62,533 bases of DNA. It comes from Candidatus Frackibacter sp. WG13. GTDB taxonomy: Bacteria; Bacillota; Halanaerobiia; Halobacteroidales; Acetohalobiaceae. The stretch covers positions 1 to 62,533 of the forward strand of contig NZ_FOTT01000017.1 in NCBI RefSeq assembly GCF_900114655.1. The letters run 5' to 3'. A program made the position numbers and the translations under genes. Below, one piece after another: positions 43,871 through 52,690 of the stretch. The notes beneath the pieces were generated by a model. It worked only from the letters and a program-made list of their open reading frames with translations. It was not told where the DNA came from and ran no database searches. Positions within the stretch are counted from its first letter, which is position 1. The number at the start of each line of letters is the position of its first letter.

Positions 43871-44722
43871 ATGAATTTTATGAATAATAAGAAGAAGTTA
43901 ATATTGGTATTAGTTTTAACTGTATTAGTTAGTAGTTTTTCTTTTGTAGTAGTAGAGGCTAAAAGTGGTGACAGATTAATCTTGGCAACAACAACGAGTA
44001 CTGAAAATTCAGGCTTATTAAACGAATTGTTGCCACCTTTTGAAGAAAAGTTCGGGGTTAGAGTAGATGTAGTATCTGTAGGTACAGGTAAGGCAATTAG
44101 ATTAGCTGAGAATGGTGATGCAGATGTTATATTGGTTCATGCTCGAAAAGCAGAAGATAAGTTTGTTAATGAAGGATATGGTGTTAATCGGCGTAGTGTA
44201 ATGTATAATGATTTCATTATTTTAGGACCTAAGTCTGATCCAGCGGGGATTAAAGGGATGCAAGATGTGACTAAGGCTTTTCAAAAGATAGCAGAAAGCA
44301 ATAGTGAATTTGTTTCACGAGGTGATGACTCTGGTACAAATAAGAAAGAATTGTCTATCTGGAAGAAAGCAGGAATTAAACCAGATGATAGTTGGTATCT
44401 TGAAACTGGTCAAGGAATGGGAGCGAGTATAAATGTCGCTAATGAAAAGCAAGCTTATATTTTAGCAGACAGAGGAACATATTTAGCTTATAAAGGAAAG
44501 ATTGATTTGGCAATAGTAACAGAAGGAGATCCATTATTATATAACCCTTATGGAATTATTCCAGTTAACCCAGCACTTTATTCACATGTTAATTACCAGT
44601 TAGCTATGTCCTTAGTAGGTTATATTACTTCTCAGCAAGGACAGGGTATTATAAATGATTATACTAAATACGGTAAAAAATTATTTAAACCGTTAGCTAT
44701 TAAACCAGGTAATTTAGAGTAG
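43871..44722 (+). CDS. tupA: Tungstate-binding protein TupA (ABC transporter)
   Basis: 283 residues. A signal peptide (Lys-rich start, hydrophobic 12-27, cleavage after VEAKSG or nearby; no lipobox Cys seen) precedes LILATTTSTENSGLL, whose TTTS motif is diagnostic of TupA rather than ModA/WtpA. Later motifs GDDSGTNKKELSIWKKAG and GQGMGASINVANEKQAYILAD fit. It captures tungstate outside the membrane with high affinity. AGGAGG precedes ATG 43871 by about 9 nt. First gene of tupABC; presumably repressed through the site at 43827. Confidence 0.92.
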   Translation: MNFMNNKKKLILVLVLTVLVSSFSFVVVEAKSGDRLILATTTSTENSGLLNELLPPFEEKFGVRVDVVSVGTGKAIRLAENGDADVILVHARKAEDKFVNEGYGVNRRSVMYNDFIILGPKSDPAGIKGMQDVTKAFQKIAESNSEFVSRGDDSGTNKKELSIWKKAGIKPDDSWYLETGQGMGASINVANEKQAYILADRGTYLAYKGKIDLAIVTEGDPLLYNPYGIIPVNPALYSHVNYQLAMSLVGYITSQQGQGIINDYTKYGKKLFKPLAIKPGNLE

Positions 44723-44750
44723 TTTAGAGTAATTTAGGAGGAGAAAAGAT

Positions 44751-45446
44751 ATGGGATATATATGGGGAGGAATTAAACAAGCAATAGCGCTAATAATTCA
44801 GTTAGATCCAGAAGTGGTAGAGATAGTATGGACTTCAGTTAAATTATCAACTATTTCTACTTTATTAGCTTCTATTATTGGGATACCAGGTGGAATAGCA
44901 GTTAGCAAGATAGACTTCAAAGGTAAGTATTTATTTGACACTATATTGAATACTTTATTAAGTCTACCAACAGTAGTAGTTGGTTTAGCTGTATATTCTT
45001 TAATTTCATACCGGGGGCCTTTAGGGCAACTGGAGCTTTTATTTACTGGGAAAGGGATTATTTTAGGACAGGTTATCTTAATCCTACCGATTATAGTAGC
45101 TTTAGTAAGAAATGCTATTCATGAAATAGATGATAGAATATATGACACAGCCATATCTTTAGGAGCAACCGGAACTCAGAGGTTCCGGTTGCTCATCTCT
45201 GAAGCAAGGTATGGAATTATGGGAGCAGTTGTTGCTGGTTATGGGAGAGTTATAGGTGAAGTAGGAGTTTCCATGATGTTAGGTGGTAATATTAGACGAG
45301 TAACGAGAACGATTACTACAGCAATTGCTTTAGAAACTAATAAAGGTCGCTTTAGCTTTGGGATAGCCTTAGGGTTAATCTTATTATCGATTTCATTCAT
45401 AGTTAACTTTTTAATTTATTATTTACAGACAGGTGATAAAGAATGA
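44751..45446 (+). CDS. tupB: Tungstate ABC transporter permease TupB
   Basis: 231 residues, five or six membrane helices, with the EAA loop DTAISLGATGTQRFRLLISE that contacts the ATPase and SLPTVVVGLAVYSLIS in an early helix. It forms the pore of the TupABC importer. TTAGGAGGAG lies before the ATG. Its stop overlaps the tupC start (ATGA). Confidence 0.92.
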   Translation: MGYIWGGIKQAIALIIQLDPEVVEIVWTSVKLSTISTLLASIIGIPGGIAVSKIDFKGKYLFDTILNTLLSLPTVVVGLAVYSLISYRGPLGQLELLFTGKGIILGQVILILPIIVALVRNAIHEIDDRIYDTAISLGATGTQRFRLLISEARYGIMGAVVAGYGRVIGEVGVSMMLGGNIRRVTRTITTAIALETNKGRFSFGIALGLILLSISFIVNFLIYYLQTGDKE

Positions 45447-46183
45447 AAAAGAAAGAAATAATTTTAAAAGCAGAAAATGTAACCAAATATTATGGTCAAG
45501 AGAAAGTATTAGATATTGAACAATTTAACCTTTATCAAAATGCTTTTAATTTTCTTTTAGGTGCTAATGGTAGTGGGAAGACAACTTTATTAAGGATTTT
45601 AAGTCTAGTAGATAAAGATTATAATGGACAATTAAGTTATTGCGGCAAAGAGATTAATAAGCAAGAATCGGAACTATTAAATTTGAGAAGAAAATTCTCT
45701 GTTATCTGGCAAGAGCCTTATCTGTACAATAAATCAGTAGCTGATAATATTGGTTTACCACTAAAATTAAGAAAAAAGTCTAAAAATTGCATTAAGAACA
45801 AGGTTGCAGAATTAGCAAAAGAATTAAAGATTAGCCATTTATTAGATAAAAACAGCAAGCAATTATCCGGAGGAGAAAAACAAAAAGTTTCTATTGCTAG
45901 AGCACTGATTACTGAACCAGAAATTCTTTTTATAGATGAACCTACTACTAATCTTGATTATAAAAGTAATCAATTTTTTAATGAACTTTTTACTAAATTA
46001 GTAGCAAAAGGAGTAACAATTCTATTAATAACTCATGATTTATATCAAATTGAGAAATTAGCAGAATATATAACTATTTTAAAGCAAGGAAAGATAGTTA
46101 TTAATGAGCACAAAGAACAGGTGTTGAATGAAGGGGAACTAGAGGGGAATAATATTATTGGTCAAAAGTTAGTCTTTGCATAA
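45443..46183 (+). CDS. tupC: Tungstate ABC transporter ATPase TupC
   Basis: 246 residues: Walker A LGANGSGKTT, Q loop VIWQEPYLY, signature LSGGEKQKVSIA, Walker B ILFIDEPTTNLD, switch ITHD. It energises TupB. The 4-nt overlap with tupB implies coupling. No regulatory C-terminal domain. Tungsten would feed tungstopterin enzymes such as aldehyde ferredoxin oxidoreductase or formate dehydrogenase encoded elsewhere. Confidence 0.92.
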   Translation: MKKKEIILKAENVTKYYGQEKVLDIEQFNLYQNAFNFLLGANGSGKTTLLRILSLVDKDYNGQLSYCGKEINKQESELLNLRRKFSVIWQEPYLYNKSVADNIGLPLKLRKKSKNCIKNKVAELAKELKISHLLDKNSKQLSGGEKQKVSIARALITEPEILFIDEPTTNLDYKSNQFFNELFTKLVAKGVTILLITHDLYQIEKLAEYITILKQGKIVINEHKEQVLNEGELEGNNIIGQKLVFA

Positions 46184-46253
46184 TAAAACTATTATTGGGT
46201 AGGTTATTAAATAATATATTTATGATTAAAGCACAAAAGGGTTATTTAAAAGA

Positions 46254-46279
46254 AGGAATTATATAATTTTTAACGAAAG
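46254..46279 (+). promoter_or_regulatory. Sigma-H-like promoter candidate before mnmH
   Basis: AGGAATT (46254-46260), 14 nt, GAAAGA (46275-46280). Confidence 0.25.
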
Positions 46280-46323
46280 ACTGAAAGAAAGAAGAAATAA
46301 ATATAGTATAGGAGCATAATATT

Positions 46324-47388
46324 ATGGAACTAATAACCTATCAAGAGACTTTAAATAAAGAATCTGTAGTCTATGTTGATGTTAGATCGCCGGGGGAGTT
46401 TGAAGAGTCTACAATCCCAGGAGCAGTCAATATTCCGGCTTATAATAATCAAGAAAGATCTCAAATTGGAAAAGTATATACTCAGCAGAGTCCAGCAGCA
46501 GCTAAGATGTTAGGAGTAGAGTTAATAGCTCCTAAATTGCCTAAATTAGTAAAGCAGATTAAAAAATTAGCTAAAGAATATAAATATGTAGTTCTTTTTT
46601 GTGCTAGAGGAGGACTTAGGAGCGAAAGTGTCGGTGTAGTTAGCGAATTACTAGGAATGAAGTTATATAAATTAGAAGGTGGCTATAAGAATTATCGTCA
46701 TTATATTTTAAATCAGTTAGAAAACTATAATTTTAAGAGTAAACTATTGGTTATTCATGGCTATACTGGAGTTGGTAAGACAGATATACTTAAAGAATTA
46801 AAGAAAGAAGGAGTACCAGTCATTGACTTAGAGGGACTAGCTAATCATCGTGGTTCAGCATTTGGTGATATTGGTTTAGGAGAACCAACTAATCAGAAAT
46901 ATTTTGATTCATTGTTGTGGGAAAAATTAGATGAATTAAAGAATGAAGAATTAATTGCGATTGAGGCTGAAAGTAAACGAGTTGGAATGTCAGTGCTACC
47001 AGATTTCCTATTAGAAGCAATGGATGTGGGAGAGCATATATTAGTTAGGAGTTCATTAGAAAGAAGAGTTAATCGACTTCATAATGAGTATGTAGCAAGT
47101 TATAATAGTCAACCTCAAGAATTTATAAATAAAATATTAGAATCTTTAGATTCTATTAAAAAATATATAATAAAGAGAATCGGGAAAAATGGATATAAAG
47201 AGTTAGTTAATTATGCTAAAGAAGAGCAGTTAAAAGAGGTAATTAGAATTCTCTTAACCGAATACTATGATCCAATGTATAAATACTCGCAGGAGCAATG
47301 GGGAGATTTTTCTCTGACGATTAAATCAGATGAATTACAAGAGATAACTGTAGAAATAATTGAATATATCGATGATTTTGCTCTTTAG
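46324..47388 (+). CDS. mnmH: tRNA 2-selenouridine synthase (MnmH/SelU)
   Basis: 354 residues. N-terminal rhodanese domain with VDVRSPGEFEESTIPGAVNIP and catalytic Cys93 in LFCARGGLRSES; then a P-loop domain with GYTGVGKT at 146-153. It replaces the sulfur of 2-thiouridine at wobble position 34 of Lys, Glu and Gln tRNAs by selenium from selenophosphate, via geranylation. All key residues are present. The presence of mnmH implies selenophosphate synthesis in this organism; selD is not in the window. It follows tupABC by 140 nt. Confidence 0.92.
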   Translation: MELITYQETLNKESVVYVDVRSPGEFEESTIPGAVNIPAYNNQERSQIGKVYTQQSPAAAKMLGVELIAPKLPKLVKQIKKLAKEYKYVVLFCARGGLRSESVGVVSELLGMKLYKLEGGYKNYRHYILNQLENYNFKSKLLVIHGYTGVGKTDILKELKKEGVPVIDLEGLANHRGSAFGDIGLGEPTNQKYFDSLLWEKLDELKNEELIAIEAESKRVGMSVLPDFLLEAMDVGEHILVRSSLERRVNRLHNEYVASYNSQPQEFINKILESLDSIKKYIIKRIGKNGYKELVNYAKEEQLKEVIRILLTEYYDPMYKYSQEQWGDFSLTIKSDELQEITVEIIEYIDDFAL

Positions 47389-47412
47389 AATATGAGAAGG
47401 GAGCAGATAATT

Positions 47413-48366
47413 TTGCAAAAAAAATTGCTAAAAGAAAAGTTTATTGGCGCATTAGTTGGTACTTTTGTCGGTGATGCTTTAGGTATGGCGGTGGAAGGTT
47501 ATAGCTTAGAACGTATTAAAGCTGATTATGGGCAGATTGATCACATGTTAGAAGCAAGGTTAGGTTCTGGAACTTATACTGATGATACAGAAATGATGAT
47601 CGGTGTAGCAGAATCTTTGGCTAGTGTTGGTGGGTTTGATGGAGAAGATATGGCAAATAGGTTTATCGATAACTTTAATTTAGATCGCGGTTATGGTGGT
47701 GGAACTATTCAAGCTTTAAATAATATTAAAGCAGGTACCTCATGGCAAGAAGCAGGTAAGCATATCTTTGGTAATGGATCATTTGGGAATGGTTCAGCTA
47801 TGCGGGTAGCTCCTATTGGTCTCTATTATTATGATAAATACGAGGAATTAAAAGCAAAAGCTAAAAAATCAAGCTTAATTACCCATGCTCATCCTTTAGG
47901 GAAACTTGGAGCCGCCTTACAGGCTTTAGTTGTCGGCTATGTTATTAATCAAGATCCTAGGCAAAATTTATCACAAGGGGATTGCTTAAAATTTTTGGCG
48001 AATACTTTAGAGATAGAAGATACCGAGTTTAGTCATAAGCTAAAAATAACCAAAGAACTTTTAGCTAATAAACCAAAGCCAGAAGAGGTAGCAAGAAAAT
48101 TAGGTAATGATACTAGAGTATTTAGCTCTGTACCAACTGCTATCTATTCCTTTTTGGCTAATGTTAATAGTTTTAGCGAGGCAGTTATGTATGCCATAAC
48201 TTTAGGTGGGGATACAGATACATTAGGTGCAATGACCGGAGCAATAGCCGGAGCGTATCATGGTTTAAATGCTATTCCACAAAAGTGGCTCAAATCTTTA
48301 GAGAATAAGGAGAAAGGGTTGGATTACGTTATTGAATTAGGTGAAAAATTGTTTGAATTAAAATAA
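47413..48366 (+). CDS. ADP-ribosylglycohydrolase family protein (DraG-like)
   Basis: 317 residues: GTFVGDALGMAVEG at the N-terminus, GSGTYTDDTEMMIGVAESL with the metal-binding TDD, GNGSAMRVAPIGLYY, and GGDTDTLGAMTGAIAGAYHG at the C-terminus, all ligands of the dinuclear Mg/Mn site. The family removes ADP-ribose from arginine (DraG), or cleaves ADP-ribosyl-thymidine, O-acetyl-ADP-ribose and others; substrate unknown. ATG 47392 lies 3 nt after mnmH but lacks a ribosome binding site; TTG 47413 follows GAAGGGAG by 9 nt. Part of the mnmH transcript. Confidence 0.85.
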   Translation: MQKKLLKEKFIGALVGTFVGDALGMAVEGYSLERIKADYGQIDHMLEARLGSGTYTDDTEMMIGVAESLASVGGFDGEDMANRFIDNFNLDRGYGGGTIQALNNIKAGTSWQEAGKHIFGNGSFGNGSAMRVAPIGLYYYDKYEELKAKAKKSSLITHAHPLGKLGAALQALVVGYVINQDPRQNLSQGDCLKFLANTLEIEDTEFSHKLKITKELLANKPKPEEVARKLGNDTRVFSSVPTAIYSFLANVNSFSEAVMYAITLGGDTDTLGAMTGAIAGAYHGLNAIPQKWLKSLENKEKGLDYVIELGEKLFELK

Positions 48367-48376
48367 TTATAAATGA

Positions 48377-48430
48377 ATTTCATAATTAAGTGAATTCCAC
48401 AATTAAATTTCAGGCATAATTAATTATACA
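48377..48430 (-). repeat. Dispersed intergenic repeat, copy C (divergent)
   Basis: On the minus strand TGTATAATTAATTAT, then GCCTGAAATTTAATT and CTTAATTATGAAATT. It shares its opening with copy B (55848) and its body with copy A (7655), with an internal rearrangement. Confidence 0.35.
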
Positions 48431-48453
48431 AAATCCTTAGTTATATTTTTATT

Positions 48454-48490
48454 AAAAGAACTCATTGATGAGTTCTTTTTTTTATTTCTA
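48454..48490 (+). terminator. Terminator after the mnmH operon
   Basis: AAAAGAACTCAT / ATGAGTTCTTTT, tight loop, followed by a run of T (TTTTTTATTTC). Confidence 0.85.
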
Positions 48491-48594
48491 TTTCGTATAA
48501 TATAATAGGTCCAATAGGCATTAAAATATATGCTTAGAGCATCGAGACTTACTTATAGTGAATAAATCTTTTTTAGGTTATGGAGGATTAATTA

Positions 48595-48867
48595 ATGATC
48601 TTTATTAAGAACAAGATAGTTTCTAGTATGGCATTATTAAGGATAATTTCCGGAGTGATTGAGTTTACAGCTGCATTATTGATGTTAAAGTTTAATTCAG
48701 TAGAAAGAGCTATGCAGTTAAACTCAGTATTAGCTATAGTAGGACCTACTGTCTTAGTATTAGTAACAACATTAGGATTAATCGGGATTGCTGATAAAAT
48801 TTCAATCTTAAACTTTATAATTATTGGCTCTGGTGTAGCTCTCATTTTATTGGGGATTAAGATTTGA
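48595..48867 (+). CDS. YqhV family membrane protein (DUF2619)
   Basis: 90 residues, three membrane helices. SMALLRIISGVIEFTAALLM, then LKFNSVERAMQLNSVLAIVG and a PTVLVLVTTLGLIGIADK segment closely follow B. subtilis YqhV, a small membrane protein of spore formers encoded near spoIIIA in Bacillus. Function unknown. GGAGG lies 9-10 nt before the ATG. It is upstream of the sulfolactate genes, 51 nt before comA. Confidence 0.8.
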   Translation: MIFIKNKIVSSMALLRIISGVIEFTAALLMLKFNSVERAMQLNSVLAIVGPTVLVLVTTLGLIGIADKISILNFIIIGSGVALILLGIKI

Positions 48868-48918
48868 ATTGTATTAAAAAAGAATTAAATAAAATTTTGA
48901 GATAAGGAGTGATTAGTA

Positions 48919-49755
48919 ATGGAGACAAAAGACCTACAAAATGGCTGGGAAGTAGATATTAACTTCCCATTACAAGGACGCAAATTAAAACCTCGTGACA
49001 TTGGATTAACTATGATGTTGGATAAGGGGTTAGGATTACGTCAGACTGAAGATCTATTAGAATTAGCAGCTGATTATATTGATTTTCATAAATTAAGTTT
49101 TGGGACTTCAGCTCTTTATCAACCAGAAATTTTGCAGAAGAAGATAGAATTAGTAACCTCATATGGTATAGATATTTATCCAGGCGGGACATATTTAGAG
49201 ATAGCAGTTACTCAAGGAAAGTTAGAACAATATCTAACTAGAGCTAAAGAGTTAGGATTTACAGCTGTCGAAGTTTCAGATGGAACGATAGAGTTAACTT
49301 CTAATTTGCGTTCAGCAATCATTAGGCAAGCTGCTGAATATGATTTTAAAGTTTTAAGTGAAGTAGGTAAGAAAGATAAGAATAAGAAATTTAGATTATC
49401 GAAGATAGTTAAAAAATTAAAGCAAGATATAGATGATGGAGCTTATAAAGTTATAATCGAAGCTAGAGAATCAGGAAAAGGAATTTCAATTTATGACGAA
49501 GAAGGTGATATTGATGAATTTAAAATGGAGCAATTATTGTTAGGGGCCTATGACCAGGGTGATATTATTTGGGAGGCTCCACTTAAGAAGCAACAAGTGA
49601 TGTTCATCAATACATTAGGGCCAAATGTTAACTTAGGAAATATATCTCCAGATGAAATTTTAGCTTTGGAATCATTACGAGTAGGTGTTAGAGGAGATAC
49701 ATTTAAGACAGCACTTTTACAAGAAGATAAGAGGATAGGGGTGGAATCAAAATAA
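48919..49755 (+). CDS. comA: Phosphosulfolactate synthase ComA
   Basis: 278 residues, TIM-barrel enzyme joining phosphoenolpyruvate and sulfite to (R)-2-phospho-3-sulfolactate. Diagnostic stretches: GLTMMLDKGLGLRQTEDLLE, DFHKLSFGTSALYQ, YPGGTYLEIAVTQGK, EVSDGTIEL and VIIEARESGKGISIYD. In methanogens this starts coenzyme M synthesis; in spore formers the same step leads to 3-sulfolactate, a spore component in Bacillus. The next gene encodes step two and starts directly at its stop codon. Confidence 0.9.
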   Translation: METKDLQNGWEVDINFPLQGRKLKPRDIGLTMMLDKGLGLRQTEDLLELAADYIDFHKLSFGTSALYQPEILQKKIELVTSYGIDIYPGGTYLEIAVTQGKLEQYLTRAKELGFTAVEVSDGTIELTSNLRSAIIRQAAEYDFKVLSEVGKKDKNKKFRLSKIVKKLKQDIDDGAYKVIIEARESGKGISIYDEEGDIDEFKMEQLLLGAYDQGDIIWEAPLKKQQVMFINTLGPNVNLGNISPDEILALESLRVGVRGDTFKTALLQEDKRIGVESK

Positions 49756-50463
49756 ATGAAGGTAGATGTAGTATTAAATGCAAATCAAATAGTGAAAGAA
49801 AGAATAAAAGATAAATTAATAATTGCAATAGATACTTTTAGAGCAACTACTACAATCATAACTGCCCTGGCTAATGGTGCTAAAGAAGTAATTCCAGTTG
49901 AGAATAGTGCGAAGGCATTAAATTATCGTAGGTTAAGTCAAGATATAATTTTAGCTGGGGAACGCAATGGTAAAAAGATCTCTCAATTAGATTTAGGTAA
50001 TTCTCCTTTAAGCTATAATAAAGAGATAATCAAAGATAAGAAGATAGTCTTAACTACTACTAATGGAACCAAGCTTTTATTAAATTTGATAGGAGCTAAG
50101 AAGGTATATATAGCAGCATTCATAAACTTAATGGCTGCAGCTAAAAGAGTGCTTAAAGAAGACGAAATAATAATATGTTGTGCTGGTATGCGGGGAGATT
50201 TTTCTTTAGAAGACTTTATGACCGCCGGAGGTTTAGTGCATAAATTAAAAGAATTAGATATAGATTTAGAATTAACAGATGGAAGCTTAGCTGCTTATCA
50301 GAGTTATCTAATGAATAAAGATGATTTGATTAAGGTACTAAGCCAAAGTAGAAATGGAAGCCGGTTAATCTCTTTAGGTAAAGAAGGAGACGTCAATTAT
50401 GCACTAAAAGAGAATCTGTTTGATTTAGTTCCTATTTATAAAAAAGGTAGAATAATTATTTAA
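49756..50463 (+). CDS. comB: 2-phosphosulfolactate phosphatase ComB
   Basis: 235 residues. AIDTFRATTTIITALANGA, LAGERNGKKISQLDLGNSPL and TTTNGTKLL are ComB signatures. It removes phosphate to yield sulfolactate. The ATG immediately follows the comA stop (no gap), with GGATAGGGGTGG as its upstream site, so the genes are coupled. The third enzyme of coenzyme M synthesis, ComC, is not adjacent, favouring sulfolactate as the end product. Confidence 0.9.
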   Translation: MKVDVVLNANQIVKERIKDKLIIAIDTFRATTTIITALANGAKEVIPVENSAKALNYRRLSQDIILAGERNGKKISQLDLGNSPLSYNKEIIKDKKIVLTTTNGTKLLLNLIGAKKVYIAAFINLMAAAKRVLKEDEIIICCAGMRGDFSLEDFMTAGGLVHKLKELDIDLELTDGSLAAYQSYLMNKDDLIKVLSQSRNGSRLISLGKEGDVNYALKENLFDLVPIYKKGRIII

Positions 50464-50490
50464 AAAGTAAATTTTAAAGAGGTGTAGAGG

Positions 50491-50949
50491 TTGGGAAATG
50501 GCTATATATTAATCTTTATTATCTTTTTTTTAGGTATCTTAGCTAAATCTAATATACTTTCATTAGCAGCAGTTATCCTATTTTTGTTAAAAGTTTTAAA
50601 ACTTAAATTGGTCTTTCCTATTTTAGAGAAGCAAGGGTTAGATTTAGGGCTGTTATTCTTGATCCTGGCAGTCCTAGCGCCTTTAGTTACTGATGTAAAA
50701 GCTTTAACAGACTTGGTAAATATTTTTAAGTCTCCATTAGGCCTTTTAGCTTTAACAGGTGGTTTATTAGCTACTAAATTAAATGGAATGGGGCTTAATT
50801 TATTAGAAAATCAGCCCCAATTAATTGTAGGAATGGTTATTGGGTCTTTAATTGGAATTATATTTTTAGACGGTATACCGGTAGGTCCATTGATGGCCGG
50901 TGGCATTACTGCATTCTTTTTGAGAATAGTACAGATTATTATTAGTTAA
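50491..50949 (+). CDS. DUF441 family membrane protein (YtwI/YeaL-like)
   Basis: 152 residues, four or five membrane helices, with LGLLFLILAVLAPLVTDVKA and a Gly-rich end (GIIFLDGIPVGPLMAGGITA) typical of the UPF0756/DUF441 family. Function unknown. TTG start after AAAGAGGTGTAGAGG. Coming 27 nt after comB it may be cotranscribed, and an exporter role for sulfolactate is conceivable but unsupported. Confidence 0.8.
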   Translation: MGNGYILIFIIFFLGILAKSNILSLAAVILFLLKVLKLKLVFPILEKQGLDLGLLFLILAVLAPLVTDVKALTDLVNIFKSPLGLLALTGGLLATKLNGMGLNLLENQPQLIVGMVIGSLIGIIFLDGIPVGPLMAGGITAFFLRIVQIIIS

Positions 50950-50963
50950 AGGGGCGGTTAGGC

Positions 50964-51101
50964 TTGATTATTAGTTTTTGGTTTTTGATAGTTGGAATCT
51001 TAATCTGGCTTATAATTAAGCATCCAATTAAACATTCACAAAAAGATAAAGATAATTATGGTTATTTCTTCAATAATAAAAATAAAAGGGACGAAAATTG
51101 A
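50964..51101 (+). CDS. Small single-helix membrane protein
   Basis: 45 residues from TTG 50964, behind AAAGGGGCGG. An N-terminal membrane helix (ISFWFLIVGILIWLII) is followed by a polar tail rich in Lys, Asp and Asn. It begins 14 nt after the DUF441 gene and would be its cotranscribed partner. No homologue recognised. Confidence 0.5.
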   Translation: MIISFWFLIVGILIWLIIKHPIKHSQKDKDNYGYFFNNKNKRDEN

Positions 51102-51131
51102 TTCTATGATGAATCATTATTAGATTGCTGA

Positions 51132-52382
51132 TTATCTTGTTGATTTAGAGCCTTCGCTATTTGAACCTTGGCCATTATCTTCAGCTGAGATTATCTTTTT
51201 TTCATCCAAGAAAGTAAAGATTAACCCAGCACTTATTATTCCAATTCCTGCTCCTCCAAAGAACATAACTCTTTCGCTTATTCTATTTAATAGACTAAAA
51301 GTAGGAGGACCAAAGGCAACACCGATAAACCTAACACTTCCATATAACGATGTAATTCCTCCTCGCTCTTCACTAGGGGCAGAACTAGTGACTAATGTAT
51401 TAACTGATGGTAAGATTAAGCCACTACCAACTCCAAGAAGAGAAAGTATACTAATATATAGATAAAGATTACGAATAAAAGGCAATAAAGTCAAGATAAT
51501 AGCATTAATAGTTAATCCTAAAGCAAGAGCATGTTTAAAATATTTGCCTTTGTTCTTTAGATAAACCCCTGTAAAATACGATGTAGTAGACATAAAGGAG
51601 ATAGGAATTGCAATTACTAAACCTTTAATTAAACCTTTAACATTATATCTCGTTTCTAGAATATCAGATAGATAAGATAGTACTCCAAAGAGCAAGAAGA
51701 GAACGACCATCCCACCTAATAGACTGAATAATAAAGAGACACCTCTTTTTTTAAAGATCTCTTTAATATTACCCAAATATTCATTAATAGACTGTTGTTT
51801 AATATTATCTTCAGGTTCTTCAGCCAAGAACCAGATAGCAGCAGTAATCGGAATAGCTAAAAAAGCATAAGAAAAGAAGAGAGCATACCAAGAGATTAAA
51901 GCAATAGCTGCACCTAAAATAGGACTTAAAATCTTGCCTAATCCATTGGCTGATTCAATAATTCCTAGGGCTTCACTTCGTTGATTAGAAGTGAAGATAT
52001 CACCGACTAAAGCCATAATAATTGGGGCTGTGCCTGCTCCACCAATTCCTTGAATTACTCGACTAACTAAGATGACTTTATAAGCTTTTTCACCTAAAAA
52101 TATTGCTGCTAAACCAGCAATTAATCCTCCAAAACCATAAAGAATCAAAGATGGTATAACTATCTTTTTACGGCCGATTCGGTCAGATAGATAGCCTAAG
52201 AAAGGAATCGCTATTCCAGCTGAAGCAGAAAAGAGCGTAATTAAGAGTCCAACTTGAAATTGATTTATATTTAAAGCAGATTTAATTTTGGGGAATTCGG
52301 GAATTAACATAGAGTTACCTAAAACCATTAAAAACGGAACAGATGCAAATGCTGCTAGCATTTTTTTATATTTGTTGTCCAT
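51132..52382 (-). CDS. Major facilitator superfamily transporter
   Basis: 416 residues, twelve membrane helices. The MFS loop 2-3 motif is GYLSDRIGRKKIV, with a second partial motif ERGGITSLYGSVRFIGVAFG. The overall pattern is that of drug:proton antiporters, but substrate is undetermined. Its ATG shares its first base with the fixX stop codon (TAATG), so translation is coupled to the FixX-like ferredoxin, an unusual arrangement for a transporter. Confidence 0.9.
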   Translation of the reverse strand: MDNKYKKMLAAFASVPFLMVLGNSMLIPEFPKIKSALNINQFQVGLLITLFSASAGIAIPFLGYLSDRIGRKKIVIPSLILYGFGGLIAGLAAIFLGEKAYKVILVSRVIQGIGGAGTAPIIMALVGDIFTSNQRSEALGIIESANGLGKILSPILGAAIALISWYALFFSYAFLAIPITAAIWFLAEEPEDNIKQQSINEYLGNIKEIFKKRGVSLLFSLLGGMVVLFLLFGVLSYLSDILETRYNVKGLIKGLVIAIPISFMSTTSYFTGVYLKNKGKYFKHALALGLTINAIILTLLPFIRNLYLYISILSLLGVGSGLILPSVNTLVTSSAPSEERGGITSLYGSVRFIGVAFGPPTFSLLNRISERVMFFGGAGIGIISAGLIFTFLDEKKIISAEDNGQGSNSEGSKSTR

Positions 52383-52690
52383 TAACTTAAATCCTCCTGA
52401 TCACTATAATTAACTCCGTATCCACCTTTTGGAAAGTGCCACTCAATATTATTATGAGGGCATCCATAAGGACAAGCTAAACATTCAATACATCTAGTAT
52501 ATGAAACTTTAATTTGATTACTTTCTTCATCCCATGCAAAGACACGTGTAGGGCAGTAGTAAGTGCAAGGTTTATTTTCACATGCTTTTAGACAAGTCTT
52601 TCTATTCTTAATATCAATATGTGACTCATCATCTGGTTTAATCTTAATATAATCAAATGGAGATTCTTCAGCTTTTAAAAAGTTAGACAT
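52382..52690 (-). CDS. fixX: FixX-like ferredoxin
   Basis: 102 residues. The C-terminal CIECLACPYGCPHNNIEWHFP binds one 4Fe-4S cluster; the upstream Cys set (CLKACENKPCTYYCP) retains the fold but not a standard second cluster, as in other FixX proteins. It carries electrons to or from the FixC flavoprotein. A TTG at 52705 is in frame, but ATG 52690 lies 6-7 nt after GGGGGAT. Overlaps both neighbours through TAATG junctions. Confidence 0.9.
   Translation of the reverse strand: MSNFLKAEESPFDYIKIKPDDESHIDIKNRKTCLKACENKPCTYYCPTRVFAWDEESNQIKVSYTRCIECLACPYGCPHNNIEWHFPKGGYGVNYSDQEDLS

Noticed and set aside
51099-51116. TGATTC / GAATCA hairpin between the 45-residue gene and the MFS gene as a terminator
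   Set aside because: Only 6 bp and no T-tract on either strand.
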